A stretch of 64,000 nt of DNA from Phreatobacter sp. (GTDB lineage: Bacteria > Pseudomonadota > Alphaproteobacteria > Rhizobiales > Phreatobacteraceae): assembly GCF_030691135.1 (NCBI RefSeq), contig NZ_JAUYFA010000089.1, positions 1 through 64,000 of the forward strand, written 5' to 3'. Within the stretch, counting starts at the first letter, position 1; each line of letters begins with the position of its first letter. The position numbers and the translations under genes were made by a program. The notes below the pieces were generated by a model, which searched no databases, was not told the DNA's origin, and worked only from the letters and a program-made list of their open reading frames with translations. Positions 1 through 8,813 of this stretch are shown one piece after another.

Positions 1-1283
1 TGGGCTGACGCGCCACCACCGCCCGATCCGCCGGAGGGCAGGCGCGGGGCGGCCGCGGAACCGACCGCGCCGGAGCCGTCGGCGAGCATGCGCAGCGCCT
101 CGTCGGGCGTCGGCAGGTCGGCCGCATAGGCGATGCGGACGAGCACCATGTCGGCGGAGGCGAGCGGCTTGGGTGAACGCGCCACCTCCTCGATGCCCTT
201 CATCAGCATCTGCCAGGCGCGGGCGAGGACGCGATGCGACAGGCGGGCAGCGAAATCGCGGCCGCGGAGGCGCTCGGTCTCGGAGAAGGCGACGTCGTCG
301 GCCGCAGCGGGCGCCACCTTCACCCGGGTAACGAAATGGACGAATTCGGCGAGTTCGCCGAGGACGATCTCCGGATCGGCGCCGTCGTCGTACTGGCTCT
401 TGAACTCGGCCATGGCGCCGGCGACGTCGCCCTTCATCACGTGCTCGAAGAGGTCGATGATGCGGGCGCGGTCGGCGAGGCCAAGCATGCGGCGGACATT
501 GTCGGAGGTGACGTCGCCGGCGCCGTGGGCGATGGCCTGGTCGAGGATGGAGAGGCTGTCGCGCACCGAGCCCTCGCCGGCACGGGCGATGAGGCCGAGC
601 GCATCGGCCTCGATGGTGACGGCCTCCTTCGCGCAGATGCCGGCGAGATGGTTCACCAGCACGTCGGCCTCGATGCGGCGGAGGTCGAAGCGCTGGCAGC
701 GCGACAGCACGGTCACCGGAACCTTGCGGATCTCGGTGGTGGCGAACATGAACTTCACATGGGCCGGCGGTTCCTCCAGCGTCTTCAGGAAGGCGTTCCA
801 CGCCTTCTCCGACAGCATGTGGACCTCATCGACGATATAGACCTTGTAGCGGGCCGAGACCGGCGCATAGCGCGCGCCATCGGTGATCTGGCGGACGTCG
901 TCGATGCCGGTATGGGAGGCGGCGTCGATTTCCATGACGTCGACGTGGCGGCCTTCCATGATGGCCTGGCAATGGGTGCCGGGCCGGTCGAGATGGATGG
1001 AGGGGCGGTCGACCTCGCCGGGCAGCTCGTAATTCAGCGCGCGGGCCAGAATGCGGGCGGTGGTGGTCTTGCCGACGCCGCGGACGCCGGTGAACAGATA
1101 GGCCTGGGCGATGCGGCCCGTGTCGAAGGCGTTCGACAGGGTGCGGACCATGGCCTCCTGGCCGATCAGGTCGGAAAAGTGCTGCGGCCGGTATTTGCGG
1201 GCGAGCACCCGGTAGGGCGCTGCCTTGGGCGGCTCCGGCGTCCCGAGAGCGAACCCGGGTTCGGTCTCGGGCGAGGAATCCAT
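1..1283 (-). CDS. dnaX: DNA polymerase III subunit gamma/tau (3' end outside window)
   Basis: Clamp-loader ATPase subunit of the replicative polymerase. The gene starts at ATG 1283 and stays open to base 1, so about 427 codons are present and the C-terminal tau part lies outside. Visible parts are the N-terminal motif RKYRPQHFSDLIGQ (residues 29-42), Walker A GVRGVGKT (66-73), the Walker B region VYIVDEVHML, the sensor-1 stretch FMFATTEIRKVP and SRCQRFDLR. The loop that carries four zinc-binding Cys in E. coli keeps only one here (Cys105, in THCQAI), as I recall for other Hyphomicrobiales. It lies directly downstream of the SRP RNA gene on the same strand, an arrangement common in alphaproteobacteria. 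The gamma frameshift site, if any, is not in view. Confidence 0.95.
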   Translation of the reverse strand, partial: MDSSPETEPGFALGTPEPPKAAPYRVLARKYRPQHFSDLIGQEAMVRTLSNAFDTGRIAQAYLFTGVRGVGKTTTARILARALNYELPGEVDRPSIHLDRPGTHCQAIMEGRHVDVMEIDAASHTGIDDVRQITDGARYAPVSARYKVYIVDEVHMLSEKAWNAFLKTLEEPPAHVKFMFATTEIRKVPVTVLSRCQRFDLRRIEADVLVNHLAGICAKEAVTIEADALGLIARAGEGSVRDSLSILDQAIAHGAGDVTSDNVRRMLGLADRARIIDLFEHVMKGDVAGAMAEFKSQYDDGADPEIVLGELAEFVHFVTRVKVAPAAADDVAFSETERLRGRDFAARLSHRVLARAWQMLMKGIEEVARSPKPLASADMVLVRIAYAADLPTPDEALRMLADGSGAVGSAAAPRLPSGGSGGGGASA

Positions 1284-1369
1284 GGCAGACCTGCTCGGGG
1301 CGTGATGCGAAGGGCTCGGCCAGTGTCGCGCGCCGCGCGCGCGAGGGCAACCATCCGCGGGGATGAAGT

Positions 1370-1465
1370 GGGAGGCTGACACGCGACCCGAAACGGGCTC
1401 GTTACGGCTGCTTCCTTCCGGACCTGACCGGGTTGGCGAGAGTCTCGTCCACCGCCAACCTCCCG
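1370..1465 (-). ncRNA. ffs: Signal recognition particle RNA, small bacterial (4.5S-like) type
   Basis: RNA of the signal recognition particle, which binds Ffh and targets nascent membrane proteins. The reverse strand carries the near-invariant domain IV core GGTCAGGTCCGGAAGGAAGC within 1406-1429. The flanks fold back: GGGAGG at the 5' end (1464-1459) pairs with CCTCCC at the 3' end (1375-1370), giving an RNA of about 96 nt. The exact ends are inferred from this pairing. It is upstream of and co-oriented with dnaX. Confidence 0.93.
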
Positions 1466-1571
1466 ACGGCTATATGGCGGGAAGGCGCGCGCGACGCAAG
1501 CCGCCTTGGTGGCGCCGGACAGAATCGCAGGCGCCGGCTAGACTGGTGCAAGGCCTCGAGAGACATCGACC

Positions 1572-1988
1572 ATGACCACCGACTTCAGCCTCGACCCCCG
1601 CCTCGCCGCCGACACCCTGGCCGTCGCCGACCTGCCGCTCTCGGCGGTCCGCCTCATGAACGATGCCACCTATCCCTGGCTGATCCTCGTTCCCCGGCGC
1701 GAGGGCGCGGTGGAGATCGTCGACCTCGAACCGCAGGACCGCGTCCAGCTCATGGAGGAGATCGCGACGGTCTCCGGCGTGCTGCGCGCCATGACCGTCT
1801 GCGACAAGCTCAACGTGGCGGCGCTCGGCAACATGGTGCCGCAGCTCCATGTCCACGTCATCGGCCGCTTCGCCGGTGACCCCGCCTGGCCGGGTCCGGT
1901 CTGGGGCAAGGTGCCGGCGAAGCCCTATGCGGATGCCCCGCGCGAGGGGTTCATCACCGCGCTGAGGGCAAGGCTCTCCGCCGGTTGA
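1572..1988 (+). CDS. HIT family hydrolase (Ap4A hydrolase-like)
   Basis: A 138-residue protein of the histidine triad superfamily, which hydrolyses or transfers nucleotides from dinucleoside polyphosphates or nucleotidyl conjugates. The triad region reads PQLHVHVIGRF at residues 90-100, with His93 and His95 in place. The first triad position is Gln91 rather than His, a variant I associate with the alphaproteobacterial group of this family. The following segment GDPAWPGPVWG (102-112) is also typical of that group. It starts at ATG 1572, which follows the SRP RNA promoter region on the opposite strand, and nudC follows 64 bases downstream on the same strand. The natural substrate is not determined by the sequence. 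Confidence 0.85.
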   Translation: MTTDFSLDPRLAADTLAVADLPLSAVRLMNDATYPWLILVPRREGAVEIVDLEPQDRVQLMEEIATVSGVLRAMTVCDKLNVAALGNMVPQLHVHVIGRFAGDPAWPGPVWGKVPAKPYADAPREGFITALRARLSAG

Positions 1989-2052
1989 GCGCGTTGCTCA
2001 GGCGCGTCGGTCATGCGAGCGTCGTCGGCCCAATTTCCGGAAGACGCTTTCC

Positions 2053-3024
2053 ATGTCCGACGCCCTGCCCCCGCTGCCGCCCATCACGCTCGGCTATACC
2101 GAGAACGATCTCGACCGCATGAGCGCCAAGCGCGGCGACGCGGCCTGGCTCGACGCCACCTTCGCCGATCCGCGCACCCGGCTCTATGTCTTCGCGGGAG
2201 AGACGCCGATCCTGCGCCGCAACGGCGAACGGGGTGATCCGCTGTTCACCGCCAAGGAGGCAGAGGCCTTCGGAGAGCCGCTGGAAACCGCCTTCCTCGG
2301 CCTCGCCAATGGCGCGCCGCGCTTCGCCCGCCTCGTACCGGAACTCGCCAAGACCGACCCCAACGCCTACCGGATCGCCGAGATCAAGGTGGACGATCCG
2401 ACCCTTCTCATCACCGACATGCGCACCATCGCCATGACCGGCGTCGTCGAGCCGCACCATCTCGGCCCGATGGCCCAGGGCAAGTCGGTGATGCACTGGC
2501 ACGCCACCCATCGCTTCTGCGGCAAGTGCGGGGCGCAGTCGAAGCTGTCGCAGGCCGGCTGGCGGCGCGACTGCCCGTCCTGCGGCGCGCAGCATTTCCC
2601 ACGCACCGACCCGGTCGTCATCATGCTGGCGGTGGACGGCGACCGCTGCCTGATGGGCCGCCAGCGCCGCTTCCCGCCGGGCATGTATTCGGCTCTCGCC
2701 GGCTTCCTCGAATCGGGCGAGACCATCGCCGACGCGGTGCGCCGCGAGATCATGGAGGAGGCGGCCGTGAAGGTGGGGCAGGTGACCTATCTGTGCGACC
2801 AGCCCTGGCCCTTCCCGGCCTCGCTGATGATCGGCTGTCTCGCCGAGGCGACCAGCCGCGACATCGAGATCGACACCGAGGAGCTGGAGGACGCGCGCTG
2901 GTTCACCCGGGAGGAGTGCTGGATGATGCTGGCGAAACAGCATCCGGACCGGCTGTCCTGTCCACCGCCGTTGGCCATCGCGCACCACCTGATCCGCGCC
3001 TTCGTGGACGGCCGGACGGGCTGA
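2053..3024 (+). CDS. nudC: NAD(+) diphosphatase (Nudix)
   Basis: Hydrolyses NAD(H) to NMN(H) and AMP, and in characterised homologues removes NAD caps from RNA. The 323-residue protein has the full NudC layout: an N-terminal domain, a zinc ribbon with Cys156, Cys159, Cys174 and Cys177, then the Nudix box starting at Gly217 (GFLESGE...REIMEEA, with Glu235 and Glu236). The NudC-specific motif QPWPFPAS follows at 250-257 and separates it from other Nudix enzymes. ATG 2053 gives the usual family length. The neighbouring HIT protein also acts on nucleotides, but joint function is only inference. It is convergent with the LysR gene. Confidence 0.95.
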   Translation: MSDALPPLPPITLGYTENDLDRMSAKRGDAAWLDATFADPRTRLYVFAGETPILRRNGERGDPLFTAKEAEAFGEPLETAFLGLANGAPRFARLVPELAKTDPNAYRIAEIKVDDPTLLITDMRTIAMTGVVEPHHLGPMAQGKSVMHWHATHRFCGKCGAQSKLSQAGWRRDCPSCGAQHFPRTDPVVIMLAVDGDRCLMGRQRRFPPGMYSALAGFLESGETIADAVRREIMEEAAVKVGQVTYLCDQPWPFPASLMIGCLAEATSRDIEIDTEELEDARWFTREECWMMLAKQHPDRLSCPPPLAIAHHLIRAFVDGRTG

Positions 3025-3045
3025 GGCCCATTCCGGCGCGTTCCC

Positions 3046-3963
3046 TCACCCCAGACGTGCCTTCATCAGCGCGATGGCCTCCGCCCCCGCCGTTCCCGCC
3101 GGCTGCGGCAGCCAGAGGCAACTGATCGTCCAGGGCGGGAGGTCTTCAGCCTCGACCAGCGGCAACACGGTGGCCCCCGCGACAGCGAGGCGCTTCGCCA
3201 CGATGGACGGAACCAGCGCCGAGCCGAGGCCGAGCGCCACCATGGCGATGACGCCGGCCCAGTCTTCCGCCACCTGCGCGACGTGGGGCTGGGTGCCAGT
3301 CGCCTGCAGAGCCGCCAGAACGCCGTCATGGGCCAGCGCCGCCCGCTCTCGCTCCAGCACGACGAACGGCTTGCGCGCGAGGTTGGAGAGGCTCGCGGTC
3401 TTCCTCAGCCGCGCCTCGGCGTCCGGCACCACCGCGGACCAGCGGGAGGTCGCGACCTGACGGTGCTGGATGCGCGGATGGGCCGGCAGGGGCGGCGCGG
3501 CGAAGACCAGCAAGACCTCTCCCCCGGCGAGCGCCGCCATCTGGACATCGAGCGGGGCATGAAGGAGCCGCGGCTGGAAGCCGGCCTCGATCCAGGCGGG
3601 ATCGGCGAAGAGCTCCGCCAAGGGCCCGAGCATGGCGTCGTCGGTGACGCCGATGCCGATGGTCTCGGCGCGCTCCGCTACGTCGCGGGCGAGACGGGCG
3701 GCGCGGGCTGCCGCGGCGAGGGAGAGCCGGGCCTCGGCGATGAAGACCTCGCCGGCCCGGGTGAGGCTCACGGCCTTGCCGCCATGGTCGAAGAGAACGA
3801 CGCCGATCTCGCGTTCGAGCTGGGCGATGCGAGCCGCGGCGGTGCGCTTGCCGATGCCGAGCGTGGCGCCGGCATCGCCGAGGTTGCCGGTGTCGGCCAA
3901 CGCGATGGCGAGGGCCAGGGATTCGGCAGGGAGCGGCGTGCCGGCCTTCGGGCTGTCAGCCAT
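3046..3963 (-). CDS. LysR-type transcriptional regulator
   Basis: A 305-residue LysR protein when started at ATG 3963. The N-terminal winged helix-turn-helix spans about residues 15-73 (LADTGNLGDAGATLGIGKRT and DHGGKAVSLTRAGEVF are visible), followed by a periplasmic-binding-like effector domain. The start overlaps the stop of the upstream acetyltransferase gene by 8 bases (ATGGCTGA), which suggests translational coupling. The frame stays open further upstream to 4113, but that part lies inside the acetyltransferase gene and has no family similarity. Unlike many LysR genes it is not divergent from a target, so its target cannot be read from context. The recognition helix is alanine- and glycine-rich compared with typical members. 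Confidence 0.85.
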   Translation of the reverse strand: MADSPKAGTPLPAESLALAIALADTGNLGDAGATLGIGKRTAAARIAQLEREIGVVLFDHGGKAVSLTRAGEVFIAEARLSLAAAARAARLARDVAERAETIGIGVTDDAMLGPLAELFADPAWIEAGFQPRLLHAPLDVQMAALAGGEVLLVFAAPPLPAHPRIQHRQVATSRWSAVVPDAEARLRKTASLSNLARKPFVVLERERAALAHDGVLAALQATGTQPHVAQVAEDWAGVIAMVALGLGSALVPSIVAKRLAVAGATVLPLVEAEDLPPWTISCLWLPQPAGTAGAEAIALMKARLG

Positions 3964-4501
3964 GGCGAGCCACCCGGCCGGCCGCGCTGGCGAGCGCCGC
4001 GACATCGTTCCAGCCATAGGTGCGGGTCGGCGATTTCCAGATCGGGCCGGGATCGACCTGGCTCGACAGGAAACTCGCCCCCAGTCGCTGGTAGAAGGCC
4101 TCGGCCCGGTCATTGCCGACCGCCACGTCGAGCCTGACCTCGCGAGCGCCCTTGGCGGCCAGGTCCTCGGCGAGGGTCGCCATCATGGCAAGGCCGAGAC
4201 CCTGTGCCTGCGCGCGCTTCAGGAGGTAGACCGCCTTGATCCAGCCGATCGGTAAGATTCCGCTCCGGTCGATGCCGTTGGAGCCGAAGCCGACCGGTTC
4301 TCCGTCCGGTTCGATGACGAAGGCCGCGGCATCCGGCGGCGGCTCGGCGAAGAAGCGCCGCCACTGGCCGGTGCGGCGCTCGAGGTTCAGGCCCTCGAAG
4401 ACCTCCGGCGGGGCAAGGCCGCGATAGGTCTCGTCATAGGCGGCCACATGGATCGCCGCGATGGCCTCCGCATCCGCCGCCGTCGCGCGCCGGATGGCCA
4501 T
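3956..4501 (-). CDS. GNAT family N-acetyltransferase
   Basis: A 181-residue acetyl-CoA-dependent N-acetyltransferase of unknown substrate. The start MAIRRATAADAEAIAAIHV is the typical first strand and helix, and the acetyl-CoA binding motif A is seen as AVYLLKRAQAQGLGLAMM (about 90-107). The motif B region AVGNDRAEAFYQRLGA follows. It sits between pheA, whose stop is 3 bases upstream of its start, and the LysR gene, which overlaps its stop, so pheA, GNAT and LysR are probably co-transcribed. The C-terminal end is rich in alanine and may be disordered. Confidence 0.85.
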   Translation of the reverse strand: MAIRRATAADAEAIAAIHVAAYDETYRGLAPPEVFEGLNLERRTGQWRRFFAEPPPDAAAFVIEPDGEPVGFGSNGIDRSGILPIGWIKAVYLLKRAQAQGLGLAMMATLAEDLAAKGAREVRLDVAVGNDRAEAFYQRLGASFLSSQVDPGPIWKSPTRTYGWNDVAALASAAGRVARHG

Positions 4502-4504
4502 GGC

Positions 4505-5368
4505 TCACTCCGCCACGGTCTTCTCGACCTCGTTCCGCCAGGGATGCTGGGGATAGACGCCGAGGATGGTGAGTTCCTTGGCGAAGAAGGCGAGCTCCTC
4601 CAGCGCCAGCTTGACGTTGCGGTCGTCGGGATGGCCCTCGATCTCCGCATAGAAGCGGGTGGCGACGAAGCGGCCGCCGATCATGTGGCTCTCGAGCTTG
4701 GTCATGTTGACGCCGTTGGTGGCGAAGCCGCCCATCGCCTTGTAGAGCGCCGCCGGAACGTTGCGGACCTGGAAGACGAAGCTCGTCAGGCAGTCCTGGC
4801 CGGGCGCCGCCCAGATCTTCTGGCGCGACAGGATGACGAAGCGGGTGGTGTTGTCGGCGGCGTCCTCGATGTCCTCGGCGAGGATGTCGAGGCCGTAGAC
4901 CTGTGCCGCGAGGCGCGGGGCGATGGCCGCCTGGCTCGGGTCGTTCATCTCGGCGACCTCGCGGGCCGAGCCCGCAGTGTCCGCCGCCACGATCGGCTTG
5001 AGGCCGAGCTTGCGGATGATCTGCCGGCACTGGCCGAGGCCCATGATATGGCTGCGGGCGGTCTTCACGGTGGCGAGGGACGAGCCCCTGACGCCCATCA
5101 GCTGGAACCGGATCGGCAGGAAGAACTCGCCGATGATGTTGAGCCCGGCGGTCGGCAGCAGGTGGTGCACGTCGCCGACGCGGCCGGCGATGGAGTTTTC
5201 GATCGGGATCATGCCGAGATCGGCATCGCCGTTCTGGATGGCGGCGAAGGCGTCCTCGAAGCTCGGGCAGGGCAGGACTTCGGCCTGCGGGAAGACGGCA
5301 TTGGCCGCCTGATGCGAGAAGGCGCTGAGTTCGCCCTGGAAGGCGATCCGCTTGGGCGAGAGGATCAT
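4505..5368 (-). CDS. pheA: Prephenate dehydratase with C-terminal ACT domain
   Basis: Converts prephenate to phenylpyruvate in phenylalanine synthesis. This is the monofunctional form of about 287 residues, without a chorismate mutase domain. The catalytic domain shows RIAFQGELSAFSHQAA near the start, PIENSIAGRV, and the conserved NTTRFVIL. The ACT domain carries the phenylalanine-binding motif KLESHMIGG, so feedback inhibition by Phe is expected. I chose ATG 5368, which has GGAGTG about 10 bases upstream; a GTG at 5380 in frame would add four residues. kdsB lies 42 bases upstream of this start, so the two are likely transcribed together. Confidence 0.94.
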   Translation of the reverse strand: MILSPKRIAFQGELSAFSHQAANAVFPQAEVLPCPSFEDAFAAIQNGDADLGMIPIENSIAGRVGDVHHLLPTAGLNIIGEFFLPIRFQLMGVRGSSLATVKTARSHIMGLGQCRQIIRKLGLKPIVAADTAGSAREVAEMNDPSQAAIAPRLAAQVYGLDILAEDIEDAADNTTRFVILSRQKIWAAPGQDCLTSFVFQVRNVPAALYKAMGGFATNGVNMTKLESHMIGGRFVATRFYAEIEGHPDDRNVKLALEELAFFAKELTILGVYPQHPWRNEVEKTVAE

Positions 5369-5410
5369 GGGACGCGTCACTCCGATGGGGCGGCTTGTTT
5401 AGCGGAAGGA

Positions 5411-6145
5411 TCAGGCTTTGGCGATGAGGGCGCGGGCGCGCTCGAGATCGGCCGGCGTGTCGACGCCGAGCGGCACCGCATCGACTACAGCGACATCGAT
5501 ACGCATGCCGTTCTCCAGGGCGCGGAGCTGTTCCAGCCGTTCGCGCTTCTCCAGCGGGGCGGGGGGCAGCGACACGAAGCGCTCCAGCGCCGCGCGGCGA
5601 TAGGCGTAGAGGCCGATATGGTGATAGAGCGGCCCCTCGCCGGTCGGGGCGGTGGCGCGGGTGAAATAGAGCGCCCGCAGGCGCTTCTCCGACAGCGGCG
5701 TGCCGATCACCTTCACCACGTTGGGATTGGTGATCTCCTCCTGGCGGCTGATGACGGCGGCGAGCGTGCCGATGTCGACGGCGGGGTCGTCGAGCAGGTC
5801 GGCGGCCGCCCGGACGATTCCGGGCTCGATGGTCGGCAGATCGCCCTGGACGTTGACGATGCGCTGGTAGCGCCTTTCGGGGTCGACGAGGTCGACCGCC
5901 TCCTGGATGCGGTCGGAGCCGGTGGGGTGGTCGGCGCGGGTCATCACCGCCCGTCCGCCCGCCGCTTCCACGGCTGCGACGATCTCCGGCGAATCGGTCG
6001 CCACCACCACGGGTCCGAGGCCCGCCGCCTCGGCCCGGCGCAGGACATGGACGATCATCGGGGTTCCGCCGATATCTGCCAGGGGCTTGCCGGGCAGCCG
6101 GGAGGCGCTCATGCGGGCGGGAACGAGGACGATGGATGCGGTCAT
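5411..6145 (-). CDS. kdsB: 3-deoxy-manno-octulosonate cytidylyltransferase (CMP-Kdo synthetase)
   Basis: Activates Kdo with CTP for lipid A/inner-core LPS assembly in the cytoplasm. The 244-residue protein, started at ATG 6145, has the nucleotidyltransferase start [20 protein letters not shown] (residues 8-27), the conserved NVQGDLPTI, and [13 protein letters not shown] near the C-terminus. The frame is open further upstream but that extension crosses the intergenic region and has no family similarity. The order cycM (divergent), kdsB, pheA is common in Hyphomicrobiales. Confidence 0.94.
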   Translation of the reverse strand: MTASIVLVPARMSASRLPGKPLADIGGTPMIVHVLRRAEAAGLGPVVVATDSPEIVAAVEAAGGRAVMTRADHPTGSDRIQEAVDLVDPERRYQRIVNVQGDLPTIEPGIVRAAADLLDDPAVDIGTLAAVISRQEEITNPNVVKVIGTPLSEKRLRALYFTRATAPTGEGPLYHHIGLYAYRRAALERFVSLPPAPLEKRERLEQLRALENGMRIDVAVVDAVPLGVDTPADLERARALIAKA

Positions 6146-6331
6146 GGAGGGCAATTCGCGGGCCTGACGGCCAGTTTGGAGGCGGCAAAAAGTAGCATGC
6201 GAGAGGCGTGCATATACGGGTTGCCTCCCGGGGAGCAAATTGGATAGTGTCCGCGCCAAATCGGCTGGCCCATCCCCGCGTGCCCCCGCGCACCTTCCGC
6301 AAGGCGCCGCCGATCTCTGGAGCTGGTCCCT
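6146..6331. promoter_or_regulatory. Divergent intergenic region between kdsB and cycM
   Basis: About 186 bases that must hold the promoters of both genes. It contains an imperfect 18-base palindrome at 6221-6238 (TTGC near the left end, GCAA near the right end around a CCCGGG core) and is less GC-rich than its surroundings around 6185-6245. No exact consensus promoter could be assigned by eye. Confidence 0.35.
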
Positions 6332-6874
6332 ATGGACGGATTGGAAGTCAACAAGGTCATGATGGCCGTGCTGCTCGTCGGCACGGCGACCCTCGGCGGC
6401 AGCCTTCTGGCCACCGAGCTGTTCAGGCCGAAGAAACCGGCGAAGCCCGGTTACGAGGTGGCGGTCGCTCCGCCCGCCGGCCAGCAGGCGGCGCCCGCCG
6501 CGGCCGCGCCGGCGAAGTCGATGGCCGAGGTCTTCGCTTCCGCCAACGCCGCCAACGGCCAGGCGGTCTACCGCCAGTGCGCCACCTGCCACACGATCAA
6601 CAAGGGCGGCGCCAACGGTGCGGGCCCGAATCTCTGGGGCATCGTCGGCCGCAATCATGGCGCGGTCGCGGGCTTCAACTATTCCGCGGCGATGAAGGCC
6701 AAAGCGAGCGAACCCTGGTCGCTCTCCGAGATCTACGCCTTCATCACCAATCCGCGCGGCGCCCTGCCGGGAACATCCATGGCCTTCGCCGGCATCCGCT
6801 CCGAGCAGCAGCGCGCCGACCTCATGGCCTATCTGCGCGAGCAGTCGGACAGCCCGGTCGACGTGCCGAAGTAA
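6332..6874 (+). CDS. cycM: Membrane-anchored class I cytochrome c (CycM/c552 type)
   Basis: Electron carrier between the cytochrome bc1 complex and terminal oxidases. The 180-residue protein has an uncleaved N-terminal anchor (about residues 8-29), an Ala/Pro-rich linker (42-62) and a cytochrome domain. The heme c site is CATCH (83-87) and the axial Met is Met150 in PGTSMAF. The motif [12 protein letters not shown] (97-108) is typical of mitochondrial-type cytochromes c. Length and layout match the CycM of Bradyrhizobium (known family, recalled). ATG 6332 is preceded by GGAG about 10 bases upstream. A hairpin terminator follows. Confidence 0.92.
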   Translation: MDGLEVNKVMMAVLLVGTATLGGSLLATELFRPKKPAKPGYEVAVAPPAGQQAAPAAAAPAKSMAEVFASANAANGQAVYRQCATCHTINKGGANGAGPNLWGIVGRNHGAVAGFNYSAAMKAKASEPWSLSEIYAFITNPRGALPGTSMAFAGIRSEQQRADLMAYLREQSDSPVDVPK

Positions 6875-6898
6875 CCGGCACTTCCCCAGTGTTGACAG

Positions 6899-6923
6899 AG
6901 GCCGGGCCTATGCCCGGCCTTCT
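6899..6923 (+). terminator. Hairpin terminator after cycM
   Basis: Perfect 9-bp stem AGGCCGGGC (6899-6907), loop CTAT, GCCCGGCCT (6912-6920), with a short T-rich tail. It lies 25 bases after the cytochrome stop and before the next gene, so cycM is probably transcribed alone. Confidence 0.7.
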
Positions 6924-6941
6924 GCGTTTCTGGACCTCGCG

Positions 6942-7988
6942 ATGTTCAAGGTCGGCTTCCACACCGGACAGGCTGTCGATGCGCACCGGCCGCACTGGTC
7001 GGGCGATGGCCCGCGCCCGCTGCGATGGTCCGCCTGGTATCCGGCGGTCGACGGGGCGGTCGAGAGCCCGGTCGGCGTACCGCCGGGCACCCCGCTGTTC
7101 TGGATGGGGTCCGTCGCGCCGGGCGCCGGCCTCAGCCCGGCCTTGCCTCGCTATCCCGTGGTTCTGCTGTCGCACGGCACCGGGGGGACGGCCGCCAGCC
7201 TCGGCTGGCTCGCCTGCCGGCTCGCGGCGGACGGGTTCGTGGTGATCGGCGTCGACCACCACGGCAATACCGCATCGGAACCCTATCGGCCGGAAGCCTT
7301 TCTGTGCTGGTGGGACCGGCCGCGCGACCTCACCGCGATCCTCAACCTCATGGCGGCCGACCCGCGCTTCGCGGGGCGCCTCGATCTCGACCGCGTTGCC
7401 GCAGTGGGCTTCTCCCTCGGCGGTTACACGGTGCTGTCGCTTGCCGGTGCGATCACCGACATGCGGCAGTTCAACGACTGGGCCGCAGGACGCCCGACTC
7501 TTCCGGGGCCGCGTGAGTTTCCCGACATCGCCGATCATGTCGCCCCGCTGCTGCGAAACAGCGCCGCCTTCCGCGCCGCGTGGGAACGCCAGTCGGAGCC
7601 GCTGGGCGATCCGCGGGTCGAAAGGGTGGTCGCGCTCGCCCCGGCCCCACCGGTGCGCAGTTTCAGCTCCGGCAGCCTCGGCGGATTGGCCCACGTCGCC
7701 GTCACCATCGCCACCGGCGAGGCGGACGATGAGGCGCCGTTCCAGGCCTGTTCCGTCTGGCTGCAGGGCCTCCTGCCGCATTGCACCCTCTGCTCGCTCG
7801 GACCGGCGATCGGCCATTACCAGTTGCTGGGCGAAGGCACGCGGCTGGGTCTGCGGGTGATGCCGGAGATCTTCGGTGATCCCCCGGGGGTCGACCGGCG
7901 GGCCGTCCATGCGGCGGCATCGGGCATCGTCCTCGCGGCCCTGCGCGGGGATAACCCACCCGGTCCGGCTTCGAAATCTCGCTCATGA
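6942..7988 (+). CDS. Alpha/beta hydrolase, predicted dienelactone hydrolase-like
   Basis: A 348-residue alpha/beta-hydrolase of the group often annotated as predicted dienelactone hydrolase. Visible features are an oxyanion-loop sequence LLSHGTGGT (75-83), DHHGNT (105-110), and the nucleophile elbow GFSLGGY with Ser158. The acid residue and the histidine (candidate in [10 protein letters not shown]) lie downstream. No clear signal peptide is visible, so it may be cytoplasmic. The start at ATG 6942 has no strong ribosome-binding site and follows the cycM terminator closely. The substrate cannot be told. It precedes chvI on the same strand by about 100 bases, which probably hold the chvI promoter. 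Confidence 0.75.
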   Translation: MFKVGFHTGQAVDAHRPHWSGDGPRPLRWSAWYPAVDGAVESPVGVPPGTPLFWMGSVAPGAGLSPALPRYPVVLLSHGTGGTAASLGWLACRLAADGFVVIGVDHHGNTASEPYRPEAFLCWWDRPRDLTAILNLMAADPRFAGRLDLDRVAAVGFSLGGYTVLSLAGAITDMRQFNDWAAGRPTLPGPREFPDIADHVAPLLRNSAAFRAAWERQSEPLGDPRVERVVALAPAPPVRSFSSGSLGGLAHVAVTIATGEADDEAPFQACSVWLQGLLPHCTLCSLGPAIGHYQLLGEGTRLGLRVMPEIFGDPPGVDRRAVHAAASGIVLAALRGDNPPGPASKSRS

Positions 7989-8091
7989 CAGCGACGCCAC
8001 AACACATTATCCTTGGCGAGTCGCATTTTTGCCACGCTTGGCGCATTTGGAACGGATGAGGTTCGCCTCTTCCCTCCTTGCAAGGATTGTC

Positions 8092-8787
8092 ATGCCGACC
8101 ATCGCCCTCGTCGACGACGACCGGAACATCCTCACCTCGGTCGCCATCGCGCTCGAAGCCGAAGGCTATCGCATCGTCACATACAATGACGGAGCGTCGG
8201 CGCTCGACGGTTTCAAACAGACGCCGCCCGATCTCGCCATTCTCGACATCAAGATGCCGCGGATGGACGGGATGGAGCTCCTGCGCCGGTTGCGGCAGAA
8301 GACCGACATGCCGGTCATCTTCCTCACCTCCAAGGACGAGGAGATCGATGAGCTCTTCGGCCTGAAGATGGGCGCCGACGACTTCATCCGGAAACCGTTC
8401 TCGCAGCGCCTGCTGGTCGAGCGGGTCAAGGCCGTGCTGCGCCGGGCCGCCGCCAAGGACCCCGTCGCCGACGCCAAGGCTGACGCCAAGGCGCTGGAGC
8501 GCGGCAAGCTGCGCATGGACCCCGAACGCCATACCTGCACCTGGGACGGCGAGGCGGTGACGCTCACCGTCACGGAATTCCTGATCCTGCAGGCGCTGGC
8601 CCAGCGCCCGGGCGTCGTGAAGAGCCGCAACGCGCTGATGGATGCGGCCTATGACGACCAGGTCTATGTCGACGACCGCACCATCGACAGCCACATCAAG
8701 CGGCTGCGCAAGAAGTTCAAGGTGGTCGACGACGACTTCGAAATGATCGAAACGCTCTACGGCGTCGGCTACCGCTTCAAGGAGTGA
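8092..8787 (+). CDS. chvI: Two-component response regulator ChvI (OmpR/PhoB family)
   Basis: DNA-binding response regulator paired with ChvG, controlling envelope, exopolysaccharide and acid responses in rhizobia and Agrobacterium. The 231-residue protein has a receiver domain with acidic pocket Asp8-Asp10, phosphoacceptor Asp52 ([13 protein letters not shown]), Thr79 and Lys101, and a winged-helix domain with [20 protein letters not shown] and [16 protein letters not shown]. Sequence agreement with the Agrobacterium protein is very high as I recall it, including [20 protein letters not shown]. The start at ATG 8092 matches the ChvI N-terminus [16 protein letters not shown]. chvG follows 26 bases later. 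Confidence 0.97.
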   Translation: MPTIALVDDDRNILTSVAIALEAEGYRIVTYNDGASALDGFKQTPPDLAILDIKMPRMDGMELLRRLRQKTDMPVIFLTSKDEEIDELFGLKMGADDFIRKPFSQRLLVERVKAVLRRAAAKDPVADAKADAKALERGKLRMDPERHTCTWDGEAVTLTVTEFLILQALAQRPGVVKSRNALMDAAYDDQVYVDDRTIDSHIKRLRKKFKVVDDDFEMIETLYGVGYRFKE

Positions 8788-8813
8788 GGCCGCTCAGGCG
8801 CCTCACCGGGACC

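Noticed and set aside
4448-6247. A 599-codon plus-strand frame opposite pheA and kdsB
   Set aside because: Antisense shadow; pheA and kdsB have full motif support.
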